From contig NZ_LLXX01000173.1 in the NCBI RefSeq assembly GCF_001440405.1, positions 53,198 through 117,197 on the forward strand: a stretch of 64,000 bases of DNA, in the 5' to 3' direction. The DNA is from Bradyrhizobium valentinum (GTDB lineage: Bacteria; Pseudomonadota; Alphaproteobacteria; Rhizobiales; Xanthobacteraceae). Numbering within the stretch: position 1 is the first letter of the stretch; each line of letters begins with the position of its first letter. This document shows positions 1 through 8,073 of this stretch, piece by piece. Made by a program: the position numbers and the translations under genes. The notes beneath the pieces are model-generated. The model was not told the origin of the DNA. It saw nothing but the letters and a program-made list of their open reading frames with translations, and made no database searches.

Positions 1-308
1 TGAGGCATGAATGCATCCTCGAACGTCTCAATGCCGCTATCGATGGACACCAGCTTGGACTTGATGGTCAGAAACAGCGCGCGCCAGCGCTCGCGGTGGT
101 GCTTCTGCGTCCTCGCGTCGTCGCCCTTGGTGAGCGGCAGCGAGAACCGGATGCGCCGACTGTTGCACTCGAACGCGATGGACGCGCCGGTCTCATGGAC
201 CGCATAGGCGAACGCGGTCGCGCCAAACCGGGCGAGCGTGGTTTCGATCTCGATGCGGGTCTGGGGGACCGGCACCTTGGTATCGACGGCATATTTGGTG
301 CGCTTCAT
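1..308 (-). CDS. conserved phage protein, C-terminus cut by window edge
   Basis: The reading frame starts with MKRTKYAVDTKVPVP at 308 and runs off the left edge after about 102 codons. Its start overlaps the stop of the upstream gene in an ATGA arrangement, so it belongs to the leftward recE-recT operon. The visible part has a pattern (an N-terminal helix ending in RFGATAFAYA, then an IAFECNSRRIRFSLPL strand region) that I associate with small proteins encoded beside recT in alphaproteobacterial phages. Function is unknown. It is partial here and the frame has no stop before the edge. Confidence 0.6.
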   Translation of the reverse strand, partial: MKRTKYAVDTKVPVPQTRIEIETTLARFGATAFAYAVHETGASIAFECNSRRIRFSLPLTKGDDARTQKHHRERWRALFLTIKSKLVSIDSGIETFEDAFMP

Positions 309-697
309 CGGTCGATCACCCGGCGAACGATGGCCTCGAAGCGCTCGACGCCAACGGCGACGGCGGAATGCTTGCGGTTGAAGGCGTCCGCGAGCTGATG
401 GAACGTCGCGCCAGTGGCGACCCGCGCGAACGCCATGATCTTGTGGCGCTTGTCGGTTTTCTCGCGATTGTTGTCGCGCGCAAGGATGTCATCGACCGGG
501 ATGTCGAAGGCAATCGCGCCGAGCTTGATGACGACGGCGCAGTGCTTGTGCCATTTGCGATTGCCGACCTCGCGCCGGTACTCGCGCTCCATCCAGGTAT
601 AGCGGTCAATGTCGTCGTGGTGGTGCGCCGCATCGGGCGCGGCATGGGGAGAGTTGTGGCGGTCGTAGTTGCCAACGCAAACGAGAACTTCAGTCAT
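305..697 (-). CDS. DnaA domain IV-like DNA-binding protein
   Basis: This is a 130-residue protein. Its second half reads like the DNA-binding domain IV of the replication initiator DnaA: a FDIPVDDILARDNNR helix-turn region, then RHKIMAFARVATGATF and HQLADAFNRKHSAVAVGVER, which align with the DnaA signature helix. The N-terminal third is polar and His-rich with no AAA+ module, so it cannot be a full initiator. It overlaps both neighbours by 4 bases and is co-transcribed with recT and recE. It may bind DnaA-box-like sites in phage or host DNA; that role is inferred. The family assignment rests on motif recognition only. Confidence 0.6.
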   Translation of the reverse strand: MTEVLVCVGNYDRHNSPHAAPDAAHHHDDIDRYTWMEREYRREVGNRKWHKHCAVVIKLGAIAFDIPVDDILARDNNREKTDKRHKIMAFARVATGATFHQLADAFNRKHSAVAVGVERFEAIVRRVIDR

Positions 698-1689
698 GTA
701 TCGGCCGCCTTCATCGGGATGTCGCCGGGGAATTGCTCGGTCGCTTCGCTGGGTTGCTCAATGGTGGTGCCAGCGCCCGATGTCTCGGGCTCGGCGACGA
801 CCTTCTCAGGCTCGGGCTCCGATTTCTTTCGCGATCTCGATGGTTTGGCCTCGGCAGGCGGGGCGGCCTGCGATGCGCTCGCGGCAATCGATGCCTCGAT
901 ACCGGCCAGCGCCTTCTCCGCGCCGCTGAAGCCTTCGGCGGATGGACCGCGCAGCCGCGCCGAAAGCTTGGGCGAGACATCCTTGGCGATGTCGGACGCG
1001 ACCGTGAACCCGGCGTCCTCCATCTCGTCGCGGCCATACATGCCCGCGATGACATCGGGGCAGTACATCCGCGCCCAATCGCGGCTCATGTTGTAGAACA
1101 GTTGCAGGTCGGGCTTCTTGTCCCAGAGCGGCGAGCCCTTCACCTTGCCCTTCTCGTTGTGGCCCGGATGCAGCTTGCCGAGCGTGAACTGATCCGGGTC
1201 GGCATCGAGCGGCGGGAAATAGCGCGGCTCGGTCTCGCCCTTGAAGGTCGCCCATACCCGGCACCTGCGCGCATCGCCGCTGCCTTCATAGCCGACCTGC
1301 AATCGCGTCGTGATCGGCGCGCGGGCCTCGATGATCGCGTGAAAGAACTGGCTCTCATAGGCGACGCGCTGGACCTTCTGGCCGTTGACCCATTGCTCGA
1401 CAACGTAGGACCAGTTCGCCAGAGCGAGCGGCGAGATACCGAGTTCTTGCGCACGGAGATTGTTGGCGAAGCACATGCCGACATTGCCCTGCATGTGCGG
1501 CGGGATCATCGGGCCAGCCGTCGCCATCAGCTTCGCGGCATCGACCATGTCGCGCAGGTTGGCGTAATCGACGCCGCCGCCCTTGAACAGTTGCACCGCC
1601 TCGGTACGCTCGCTGACGATTTTCTCGGCGTCGCCGCGCATCAGGTCGCCCTTGGTCACGCGCTCCGCAGTGATGGTGGTGTCGGACAT
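694..1689 (-). CDS. recT: RecT-family single-strand annealing protein
   Basis: This 331-residue protein has the RecT core in the first 250 residues. The stretch YANLRDMVDAAKLMATAGPM is followed by AQELGISPLALANWSYVVE, and near residue 205 comes the family's MSRDWARMYCPDVIAGMY segment. RecT proteins coat single-stranded DNA and anneal complementary strands during phage recombination, working with a 5'-3' exonuclease. The last ~90 residues are a low-complexity, charged tail rich in A, P, E and K. It lies directly after the RecE-like nuclease gene, sharing its stop/start base, as expected for a RecE/RecT pair. Confidence 0.85.
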   Translation of the reverse strand: MSDTTITAERVTKGDLMRGDAEKIVSERTEAVQLFKGGGVDYANLRDMVDAAKLMATAGPMIPPHMQGNVGMCFANNLRAQELGISPLALANWSYVVEQWVNGQKVQRVAYESQFFHAIIEARAPITTRLQVGYEGSGDARRCRVWATFKGETEPRYFPPLDADPDQFTLGKLHPGHNEKGKVKGSPLWDKKPDLQLFYNMSRDWARMYCPDVIAGMYGRDEMEDAGFTVASDIAKDVSPKLSARLRGPSAEGFSGAEKALAGIEASIAASASQAAPPAEAKPSRSRKKSEPEPEKVVAEPETSGAGTTIEQPSEATEQFPGDIPMKAADT

Positions 1690-2615
1690 CAGGCGGCCTC
1701 CCTTAGCTGGTAGTTGATCCGGTCATCGACCGACTTCCGATACCAGTCCGGCAGGTCGATATATTCGGCGTCGGCGTGGTCATCGCCGGGGCCGGGCCAG
1801 TGCTTGGCCTCGTAGCATTCCATGAAGGTACGCAGCGCCAGCTCGTTCTGCTTTTCGCCGCGCAGCAAATCCTCGTCGCGCAGGGTCTGGACGCGGACGC
1901 AATAGGGCGGGTTCTTCTCGACCCAGACCAGCGTGAATGACGACGCCGGTATGCCGAGCGCGCGCGCGGCCTCAAGGATCATCGCGCCCTGCATGTGATA
2001 GCCGTAGTTGATGATCGACCGCTGGCAGTCGCGATACAGCACGCTCTCGGTCGTTTTCAGATCGACGAAGTCGCCGCTGTCATTCGGGATGTTGTCCGGG
2101 CGCGCCTTGATCCAGTAGCCGTGCTTCTTCCAGAACAGCGAGCGCTCGACATCACCGGCCAGCAAGCCCTGCATCACCATCGGGTGCTTGCCGAGCGCCA
2201 GCATCATGCCCTTGGCCTGCTCGACATCGTCCATCGAGACGACGGACTGACCGCGTTCCCGCGCATCAGCCATCCATTTGATGCAGGTCTTGTTGGCGTG
2301 GTGCCAGTCGCGACCATCTGGCGCACGCTCGGGCCGGATGATGTACCGGCTCTCGTTGAAGGGCACGCCCTCAATAAGCAGGTGCAGCAATCGACCGAGC
2401 CGGTAGGCATCGGTTTCCTTCTGGATGATGCGGTTCGGGTTGAACGCAGCTCTGGCGAAGAAATGTGCGGGCGACTTCTCGTCGATGCCCCGCAGCATTG
2501 AGGAGGAAACCGAGACGCCATCGCAGATGTCGGCGCGATGGTAGTCATCCAGCGGGATGTGGCGGTAAATCCCTGGCGCAGCGATGCGCTGACCGTTCCA
2601 TGGCATCGACTGCAT
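1689..2615 (-). CDS. RecE-like PD-(D/E)XK exonuclease (DUF3799 type)
   Basis: A 308-residue protein of the RecE/DUF3799 exonuclease type. The N-terminal part contains SVSSSMLRGIDEKSPAHF and AYRLGRLLHLLIEG, features of this nuclease group. The active-site region is visible as KARPDNIPNDSG followed by FVDLKTTESV, the PD...D-x-K arrangement near residues 170-190, and then a YHMQGAMIL helix supplying the distal Gln. It would resect double-stranded ends to give 3' overhangs for the RecT protein encoded next. It is the first gene of the leftward early operon, which starts from the 2616-3059 control region. Confidence 0.82.
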   Translation of the reverse strand: MQSMPWNGQRIAAPGIYRHIPLDDYHRADICDGVSVSSSMLRGIDEKSPAHFFARAAFNPNRIIQKETDAYRLGRLLHLLIEGVPFNESRYIIRPERAPDGRDWHHANKTCIKWMADARERGQSVVSMDDVEQAKGMMLALGKHPMVMQGLLAGDVERSLFWKKHGYWIKARPDNIPNDSGDFVDLKTTESVLYRDCQRSIINYGYHMQGAMILEAARALGIPASSFTLVWVEKNPPYCVRVQTLRDEDLLRGEKQNELALRTFMECYEAKHWPGPGDDHADAEYIDLPDWYRKSVDDRINYQLREAA

Positions 2616-3059
2616 TGCGCGATCCTCCCGAATAGCGGTTGGTCAAACCTCGCCCGTTGAGCGGCGCGCGTCGGCGCACCGTTCTGGGACAGGTCTGATG
2701 ATCGTCGTTCTATTTGGTCCGCGTTGTGCGCGCTGCGGTTGGCAGGTCCGTCCACCAACTTGCGCGGTTACGATGAGCGTTTCTGTTTTTCGCTGTGCTC
2801 AACCGTACCGCGTTATCAAAATTCGATTGCCTGCAACTGTCAATCGTGCCGGAGAAAAATAGCTTCCGGTTCCGATCTGCATCGTTTGAATGAGAAAAAT
2901 CGTTTTGCAATTCGTCGGTAGTAAAAATCTATCCGCGATTGTTCGCGCGAATAATCTCTTTCCGGTTCCTGCAAATAGTTTCCGGTGTCTTGTAGCGCGC
3001 GGCAAAAAACAGTGTCTACAAGGTGAGCGCTCCGATTTTGAAAAACGGGATCGCTCATC
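2616..3059. promoter_or_regulatory. divergent early control region
   Basis: This 444-bp stretch separates the leftward recE-recT operon from the rightward gcrA-like replication operon and holds no convincing gene. It is noticeably AT-rich in its right half. Repeats TTCCGGT occur at 2864-2870, 2960-2966 and 2980-2986, each preceded by C or T. The 13-mer TTGGCAGGTCCGT at 2739-2751 recurs at 54339-54351. These are candidate operator or promoter elements, and both early promoters must lie here. Exact -35/-10 boxes could not be assigned with confidence. Confidence 0.6.
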
Positions 3060-3506
3060 ATGACCGATGCAATCTGGTCGGACCCAGCCAAACTCAAACA
3101 ACTGATTGAGCTGTTCGACAGCGGCGTGACGGTGCAGAGCATCGCGGACACGCTCGATGTGAGCCGCAACGCTGTATGCGGAAAGATCGCGCGGCTCGGG
3201 TTGAAGCGCGAGAAGAAATCTCCGGAAGCGAAGCCGACGCCAGCGCTGACACCAGCGGCACCGCCGCAGCCTGCGCCTATTGTCGTTGCCGCTGGCGCGT
3301 CGCCGACCTTCACGCCGAGGCCGATCAGCGCAAGCCCGGTCGGCAAGCCTGTCTCGATCATCCGTGTCCGAAAAAATCAGTGCCGCGCGCCGCTCGATGA
3401 AAGGGGCGGCGACGGCCTGACGATGTTCTGTGGTGCGCCAAAGCTGGCGGGCTCGTCCTATTGCGAGATGCACCACGGGATATTCCACACCCACCGCCAG
3501 CACTGA
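3060..3506 (+). CDS. GcrA-family regulator
   Basis: A 148-residue protein. The N-terminus is an HTH of the GcrA type (LIELFDSGVTVQSIADTL followed by VSRNAVCGKIARLGLKR), a proline- and alanine-rich linker follows, and the C-terminus is a Cys-His module (QCRAPLDE, then MFCGAPKLAGSSYCEMHH). In alphaproteobacteria, GcrA binds RNA polymerase sigma70 and activates promoters carrying CcrM-methylated GANTC sites. A phage copy heading the replication operon probably recruits host polymerase to phage or cell-cycle promoters, which is inference. Both conserved ends are present and the length is close to the family's, so it looks intact. Confidence 0.82.
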   Translation: MTDAIWSDPAKLKQLIELFDSGVTVQSIADTLDVSRNAVCGKIARLGLKREKKSPEAKPTPALTPAAPPQPAPIVVAAGASPTFTPRPISASPVGKPVSIIRVRKNQCRAPLDERGGDGLTMFCGAPKLAGSSYCEMHHGIFHTHRQH

Positions 3507-3531
3507 CCCAGCAACGAAAGGAAGCGACTGA

Positions 3532-3903
3532 ATGGCGAAGTCAGCCAAATCGACCAACGACTTTGAGCCGGAAGTGGTGCAGGAAATCCTCGCCAAGATC
3601 GACGGCTTTCATGCCGATCTCGACAGCGAGCGCGGTCAATCGATGTCGCGCTGCCGCAACATCCGCGAGAGCATTTCCAACTGCTACAAGGAAGCGAAGG
3701 CGCGCGGCATCCCGACCAAGGAGCTGCGCTCGCTGGTCAAGATCAGGGTCAACGAGGCGAAGAACCGCGACATCTACGAGGAGCTTGAAGCTGATCAGCA
3801 GCAAGTCCTCTCGATGCTCGCCACCGCCGAGGGCGTCAAAGACCTGCCGCTCTGGCGCGCCGCATCGGTCGGAACGCAGTCAGCGCATCCATCGATGCAA
3901 TGA
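3532..3903 (+). CDS. GapR/DUF2312-like small protein
   Basis: A 123-residue charged, helical protein with an SD-like GAAAGGAAG upstream of its ATG. The middle (RESISNCYKEAKARGIPTKE then LRSLVKIRVNEAKNRD) resembles the GapR/DUF2312 pattern, in which a helix carrying I...Y.EAK..G is followed by LR..VK.R. GapR is a nucleoid protein that binds overtwisted AT-rich DNA ahead of replication forks in alphaproteobacteria. The similarity is modest and the C-terminal 40 residues do not fit the family, so this is a suggestion. It is followed by an ATGA overlap with the resolvase gene. Confidence 0.45.
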   Translation: MAKSAKSTNDFEPEVVQEILAKIDGFHADLDSERGQSMSRCRNIRESISNCYKEAKARGIPTKELRSLVKIRVNEAKNRDIYEELEADQQQVLSMLATAEGVKDLPLWRAASVGTQSAHPSMQ

Positions 3904-4454
3904 CGTACCTGCCGCGCATACTCGCGCTCGATCTCGCGGCGCGCGCCGGTTGGGCCTTGGCACCGTGCACCGCTGATGCGGTGCCGCGCTCGGGCTCAAT
4001 CCGGTTCGCGCGCGAGGGCGCGAGCATGGCGGCAGTGTTCTCCGGCGCTCGGCAATGGCTCGCCGACTTCCTCGCTGTCGAGAAGGACATCCAGCTCATC
4101 GTATTCGAAGGGCCGCTGACGCCGCAGCAGATGGGCGGCAAGACCAACATCAACACCATTCGCCAGCTCATCGGACTCGCCGCCGTGGTCGAGGAGCTGA
4201 CCTATACGCTGTCGGGCTATGACGTTCGCGAGGCGCGCGTCGCCGATGTGCGCGCGCATTTCATCGGCTCGAACCGGCACAAGCGCAAGGAAGCGAAAGA
4301 CCTGACGGTCGCCGCATGCCTGCGGCTCGGCTGGTCGCCCTGCGACGACAACGCCGCCGATGCGTTGGCGCTTTGGCATTACCAAGCCTCGATCCTCAAC
4401 CCCGCAATGTCCGTGCAGACTTCGCCGCTGTTCCGCCGGAGGATCAGCGGATGA
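3900..4454 (+). CDS. RuvC-like Holliday junction resolvase
   Basis: A 184-residue protein with the RuvC/RNase H-fold active-site order: a first acidic residue in ILALDLAARAGWAL, a Glu in the IQLIVFEGPLTPQQ strand-loop near residue 75, and paired acids in DDNAADALALWHY near residue 150. Such resolvases cut four-way junctions made during phage recombination and clear branched DNA before packaging, consistent with the RecE/RecT pair nearby. It overlaps both neighbours by 4 bases. The length matches bacterial RuvC. Substrate preference cannot be read from the sequence. Confidence 0.75.
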   Translation: MTYLPRILALDLAARAGWALAPCTADAVPRSGSIRFAREGASMAAVFSGARQWLADFLAVEKDIQLIVFEGPLTPQQMGGKTNINTIRQLIGLAAVVEELTYTLSGYDVREARVADVRAHFIGSNRHKRKEAKDLTVAACLRLGWSPCDDNAADALALWHYQASILNPAMSVQTSPLFRRRISG

Positions 4455-5083
4455 CGGCGCGCGGGATCGTCCTAAGCCTGTGCGACCGAACCGGCATCAT
4501 GGTGATGCCGTGGCTGGATGCAGGCTATTCCGCTATCACGGTCGATCTGCAACCGGCGGCGAACCCGCATCCGCATCGTCATCACATCGTCGCCGACGTG
4601 ACCGAGTGGCGCTATCCGAAGCATCTGCCGCCGCCGGTCATCGCATTCGCATTCCCATCATGCTCCGATCTCGCCGTCTCCGGCGCGCGCTGGATGCGGG
4701 AGAAGGGCCTGACCGCGCTGATCCACGCGCTGCAAGTGGTCGATGCCTGCCGCCAGATCTGCGAGGACAGCGGCGCGCCCTTCATGATCGAGAACCCGGT
4801 CAGCACGCTCTCGACCTATTGGCGCGAGCCGGACTGGATGTTCGATCCTTGCGACTACGGCGACCCCTATACCAAGGCGACATGCCTATGGGTGGGCGGC
4901 GGCTTCGTCATGCCCGAGCGCATCCGGCCCGGGGATATGTTCGACCCGCCGACATGGGTCGAGCCGACCAAAGGCTCGATGATCCTGAATTATGGGCCGA
5001 GCGCTGATCGCGTCGATAAGCGCAGCGCCACGCCGCCAGGATTTGCCGGGGCCGTGTTCAAAGCAAACGCGAGGGCGGCGTGA
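4451..5083 (+). CDS. C5 cytosine methyltransferase-like protein
   Basis: A 210-residue protein. It opens with a compact nucleotide-binding-like segment (VLSLCDRTGIMVMPWLDAGY) and has a likely catalytic Cys in FAFPSCSDLAVSGARW (motif IV-like) and an MIENPVSTL segment resembling the ENV/ENP motif VI. That order matches small phage-encoded C5 methyltransferase-like proteins. It is about 100 residues shorter than a full Dcm enzyme and lacks an obvious long target-recognition domain, so specificity and activity are uncertain. It starts in an ATGA overlap with the resolvase gene; longer upstream starts would overlap that gene heavily and were not used. Confidence 0.6.
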   Translation: MTARGIVLSLCDRTGIMVMPWLDAGYSAITVDLQPAANPHPHRHHIVADVTEWRYPKHLPPPVIAFAFPSCSDLAVSGARWMREKGLTALIHALQVVDACRQICEDSGAPFMIENPVSTLSTYWREPDWMFDPCDYGDPYTKATCLWVGGGFVMPERIRPGDMFDPPTWVEPTKGSMILNYGPSADRVDKRSATPPGFAGAVFKANARAA

Positions 5084-5820
5084 TGGTGACGTTCTACAAA
5101 CACGACATTCCCGACTGGATGGACGGCACCGAGGCGCTCGATGCCGAGACCTATCGGACCTATCACGTCATCTGCCAGTTGATCTATTTGAACGAGGGGC
5201 CGATTGCGAACAACGAGCATGGGATCGCCGGGCGATGTCGGCAGCACATCCACACATATCGGCGCTGCTTGCGGACGTTGACTGACCTCGGGAAACTGCG
5301 GGTTGAGGACGGACGCATTGCGAATGACAGGGCCATCACCGAGCTACAGGCCATTGATGACAACCGAACCCGCGCCGCACACGGCGGCAAGAAGTCCGCC
5401 ATCGTGCGCGCACAGAAGCGGAATGACGAAAATAACTCATTGAAAAATAACGATCCGGCGCAAGCGGCGCTTAGTAAGCATTCCAACATAAGAGACAAGA
5501 CAAGACTAGAAGAGACTAGAGAAGAGAAGAAAGATGCCGCACCTAACGGCGCGCGCTCGATCTCTGACGAGCTTCCGCTGGGTCACGACGATGGACCGAG
5601 GTCCGTCACGACCGATCCCGAAACCGATCTGTTCCGTCGAGGGCGCGAAGTGCTCGGCAAGAGCGCGGGCGGACTGATCTCGCAATTGCTCAAGGCGAAA
5701 GATGGCAAGGTCGCGCTCGCAAGGGCGGCGATTGAGCAGGCGTCAACGAAGGAGCGACCGCGCGAGTACGTCGGCGCGGTCATTCGCGGGCAGGCACCGC
5801 CAACGGTGGTGCAGCCATGA
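5083..5820 (+). CDS. DUF1376-domain phage replication protein
   Basis: A 245-residue protein. The first ~95 residues match the DUF1376 pattern (FYKHDIPDWMDGTEALDAET, then YHVICQLIYLNEGPI and a CRTLTDLGKL-type ending), common in alphaproteobacterial phages just upstream of a primase-helicase. A charged low-complexity linker rich in K and E follows, then a C-terminal helical segment. I infer a role in replication initiation or helicase loading from position; this is not established. The ATG at 5083 overlaps the previous stop; a GTG one codon upstream is the alternative. Confidence 0.65.
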   Translation: MVTFYKHDIPDWMDGTEALDAETYRTYHVICQLIYLNEGPIANNEHGIAGRCRQHIHTYRRCLRTLTDLGKLRVEDGRIANDRAITELQAIDDNRTRAAHGGKKSAIVRAQKRNDENNSLKNNDPAQAALSKHSNIRDKTRLEETREEKKDAAPNGARSISDELPLGHDDGPRSVTTDPETDLFRRGREVLGKSAGGLISQLLKAKDGKVALARAAIEQASTKERPREYVGAVIRGQAPPTVVQP

Positions 5821-6131
5821 ACCGCTCGATGGACGAAACGCTGCGGATGCTCGCGAGCATCGGGTTCGATCCCCGATCCCATCGCGGCACGAAATACATC
5901 CGCTGCCCCGCGTGCTCGCCCACGCGGCGCAAGAAATCAAACCGATGTGTCTCGATCCGCTGCGAAGCGGACGGGTTTTTCTTCCGATGTTTCCACTGCG
6001 ACGACTTCCACGGGAGCTACAGCTATGACCGCAACGCTCGCACCGCGCCACGCCGAATGGTTCGAACAAAGGGGGATATCAGCCGAGCTGGTCACGAAGT
6101 TCGAAATCTATACGGGGGCGGTCGTCGGTAA
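5817..6131 (+). CDS. primase-type zinc-finger protein, overlapping the helicase gene
   Basis: The first ~70 residues hold a zinc finger of the phage/DnaG primase type: YIRCPACSPTRRKK, then the paired cysteines of FFRCFHCDDFHG. This is the domain that fused T7-gp4-like primase-helicases use to read the priming site. Here the frame carries on to 6131, and its last ~35 residues (from about 6025) are out of frame with the downstream primase-helicase that covers the same bases. A +1 change of frame near 6010-6025 would join the two into one protein. It is either a separate zinc-finger subunit, a frameshift-coupled product or a mutated fusion. Confidence 0.6.
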   Translation: MNRSMDETLRMLASIGFDPRSHRGTKYIRCPACSPTRRKKSNRCVSIRCEADGFFFRCFHCDDFHGSYSYDRNARTAPRRMVRTKGDISRAGHEVRNLYGGGRR

Positions 6132-7551
6132 GCCGGGCGAGCGAACGGTCGTTCCAAATCCGCGCGGCAACGTCATCGCGTTTCCGTTCGTCGAGCATGG
6201 CGCTGTCGTCAACGAGAAATACCGCACCGAGCGCGACGGCGAAAAGTTCTTCTGGCATCGCAAGGGCGGTCGGCGGACGTTTTGGAATTCCGATGTGCTT
6301 GATGACCCGCTGCTCGAAAGCGGCGCGCAGGCGCTGATCATCACCGAGGGGTTCGAGGACGCGATTGTGTCGATCCAGAGCGGATGGCCGCTGACGGTCT
6401 CGGTGCCCGATGGTGCGCCGCCGCCGCCGAAGGATGGCGCACCGCTGCCGCCGCTCGATCCCGAGACCGAGCGCAGCGGCAAGTTCGAATTTCTCTGGAA
6501 CAACCGCGACCGGCTGAAGCGGGTCAAGCGGTTCATTCTCGCGGTCGATGACGATCCGGCGGGTCATCGGCTTGCTGCCGAGCTGGTGCGGCGGCTCGGT
6601 GCCGCGCGCTGCCTGTTCGTGACCTATCCGAAGGGCTGCAAGGATTTGAACAAGGTGCTGGAGATGCACGGCGAGGATGGCGTGAGCGATGTCATTCGCA
6701 ACGCGCGGCTCTACCCGGTGCGCGGCCTGTATCGTCTGAGCGAATATCCATCGCTGCAAACCTTGCAACCGATCTCAATCGGCTGGCCGATCTTCGACGG
6801 CATCTTTCCAGGCAACGGCTGGATGAAGATTTTCCCCGGCGAGTTCATGGTGGTCACCGGCATCCCGAGCCACGGCAAATCGACATGGGCCTTGAACGTG
6901 CTGGTCAACATCGCGCGCGCCTTTCACTGGCGGTCTGCGGTGTTCTCTGCCGAGATGCCGACAGTTCCTTACCTGCGCGACAAGTTGCGGCGGATCATTT
7001 CGGGCAACGCATCGCCCGATGTCGAAACCGACCGCTTCATCGAGACGTTTTTCACATTCATGGACAACGATCCGAACGATGCCGAGGAGGACGATCTGAC
7101 GCTCGACTGGATCATCGAGAAGGCGCGCGATGCGGTTCTGCGTGACGGCATCCGGGTGCTGCTGATCGATCCATGGAACGAGATTGAGCACGCGCGCCGC
7201 CGCGACGAAAGCGTTTCCGAGTATGTCGGGCGCGCCATCCGCATGCTGAAGCGCTTCGGCAAGCAGTACGAGGTTGCGGTGATCGTGCTTGCGCATCCGA
7301 CCAAAGATGTTTGGGAGCACGGCAAGATCAGGACGCCGACGCTGTACGACATCGAGGGCAGCGCGCACTGGTTCAACAAAAGCGACCACGGCGTCGTGAT
7401 CGAGCGCGCCGCCGAAGGTGGGCAGGCCACTATCCACATCGCAAAAGTTCGGTTTGACGAGACCGGATACAAGGGCGCGATCAGGATGAAGTTCGAGGGT
7501 AGCACGCAGCGTTATCAACAGCTCGAAGAACCGCAGGGAGAATTGCTATGA
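6025..7551 (+). CDS. TOPRIM/RecA-like primase-helicase (T7 gp4 type)
   Basis: A 508-residue protein starting at MTATLAPRHAEWF. TOPRIM motifs come first (ALIITEGFEDA near residue 105, then FILAVDDDPAGHRLA near residue 172). The helicase part has a Walker A GIPSHGKST near residue 280, a Walker B-like VLLIDPWNE near 380 and an IVLAHPTKD sensor-like H motif near 430. It should prime and unwind at phage replication forks. The zinc finger normally found at the N-terminus of such proteins is encoded in the overlapping upstream frame. The internal ATG at 6025 is favoured because upstream codons in this frame do not look protein-like. Confidence 0.85.
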   Translation: MTATLAPRHAEWFEQRGISAELVTKFEIYTGAVVGKPGERTVVPNPRGNVIAFPFVEHGAVVNEKYRTERDGEKFFWHRKGGRRTFWNSDVLDDPLLESGAQALIITEGFEDAIVSIQSGWPLTVSVPDGAPPPPKDGAPLPPLDPETERSGKFEFLWNNRDRLKRVKRFILAVDDDPAGHRLAAELVRRLGAARCLFVTYPKGCKDLNKVLEMHGEDGVSDVIRNARLYPVRGLYRLSEYPSLQTLQPISIGWPIFDGIFPGNGWMKIFPGEFMVVTGIPSHGKSTWALNVLVNIARAFHWRSAVFSAEMPTVPYLRDKLRRIISGNASPDVETDRFIETFFTFMDNDPNDAEEDDLTLDWIIEKARDAVLRDGIRVLLIDPWNEIEHARRRDESVSEYVGRAIRMLKRFGKQYEVAVIVLAHPTKDVWEHGKIRTPTLYDIEGSAHWFNKSDHGVVIERAAEGGQATIHIAKVRFDETGYKGAIRMKFEGSTQRYQQLEEPQGELL

Positions 7552-8063
7552 CGATGCTGGTCCGATGCGGCGATATCAAATTCAATCCGCTCGAAGATGC
7601 CGTGATGGAGGACATCGCGCCATCGACATGGAACGGGCCGCATGTCGGCAAGCGCCTCGCCGAGGCAATGCGGACATTGCGCACGCTGCCGGTCGGCGCG
7701 GGCGGCGGCTCCGGCAACGCATGGCCGCCCTACTGTTACGAGTTCGATGATCTGGTCGCTCAGAAAGAGCAGGGCGAGCTGGAGCAAACGCAGAAAATCC
7801 AGAACCGCGTGCGTGTCATGCCGTCGCTGTCGGACGTGTCGCGGATGGAGATCGCGATCTTCTGGCCCGCGCAATTTCTCGGCCATCGGCCCGAGCTGAT
7901 GACCGCCGTCAACGCCGTGGCGCTGGCGCACTCGATGGAGCGCGATGCCGGGTGGGTGACGCGCAAGCGCGGCGGCTATGCCGACACATGGCGCGCCCGG
8001 CATGACGCCGGTTGCGTGGTGATCGCCGATGGCCTGCACTTCGACCGTGTCCCGGTTTTTTGA
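7548..8063 (+). CDS. conserved phage protein, unknown
   Basis: A 171-residue protein of unknown function, joined to the primase-helicase by an ATGA overlap. Visible features are a helical N-terminal part (RLAEAMRTLRTLP), a WPPYCYEF segment near residue 64 and a second region MPSLSDVSRMEIAIFWPAQFL near residues 92-112. This arrangement resembles small phage proteins of the DUF6362 kind, which follow replication genes and are sometimes described as late regulators. That resemblance is from memory and weak. No catalytic motif or membrane segment is seen. Confidence 0.6.
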   Translation: MTMLVRCGDIKFNPLEDAVMEDIAPSTWNGPHVGKRLAEAMRTLRTLPVGAGGGSGNAWPPYCYEFDDLVAQKEQGELEQTQKIQNRVRVMPSLSDVSRMEIAIFWPAQFLGHRPELMTAVNAVALAHSMERDAGWVTRKRGGYADTWRARHDAGCVVIADGLHFDRVPVF

Positions 8064-8073
8064 GAGGACAGCA

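Noticed and set aside
2799..3596. Leftward frame of 265 codons through the early control region
   Set aside because: It crosses the GcrA-like gene and an AT-rich control gap and has no protein-like pattern.
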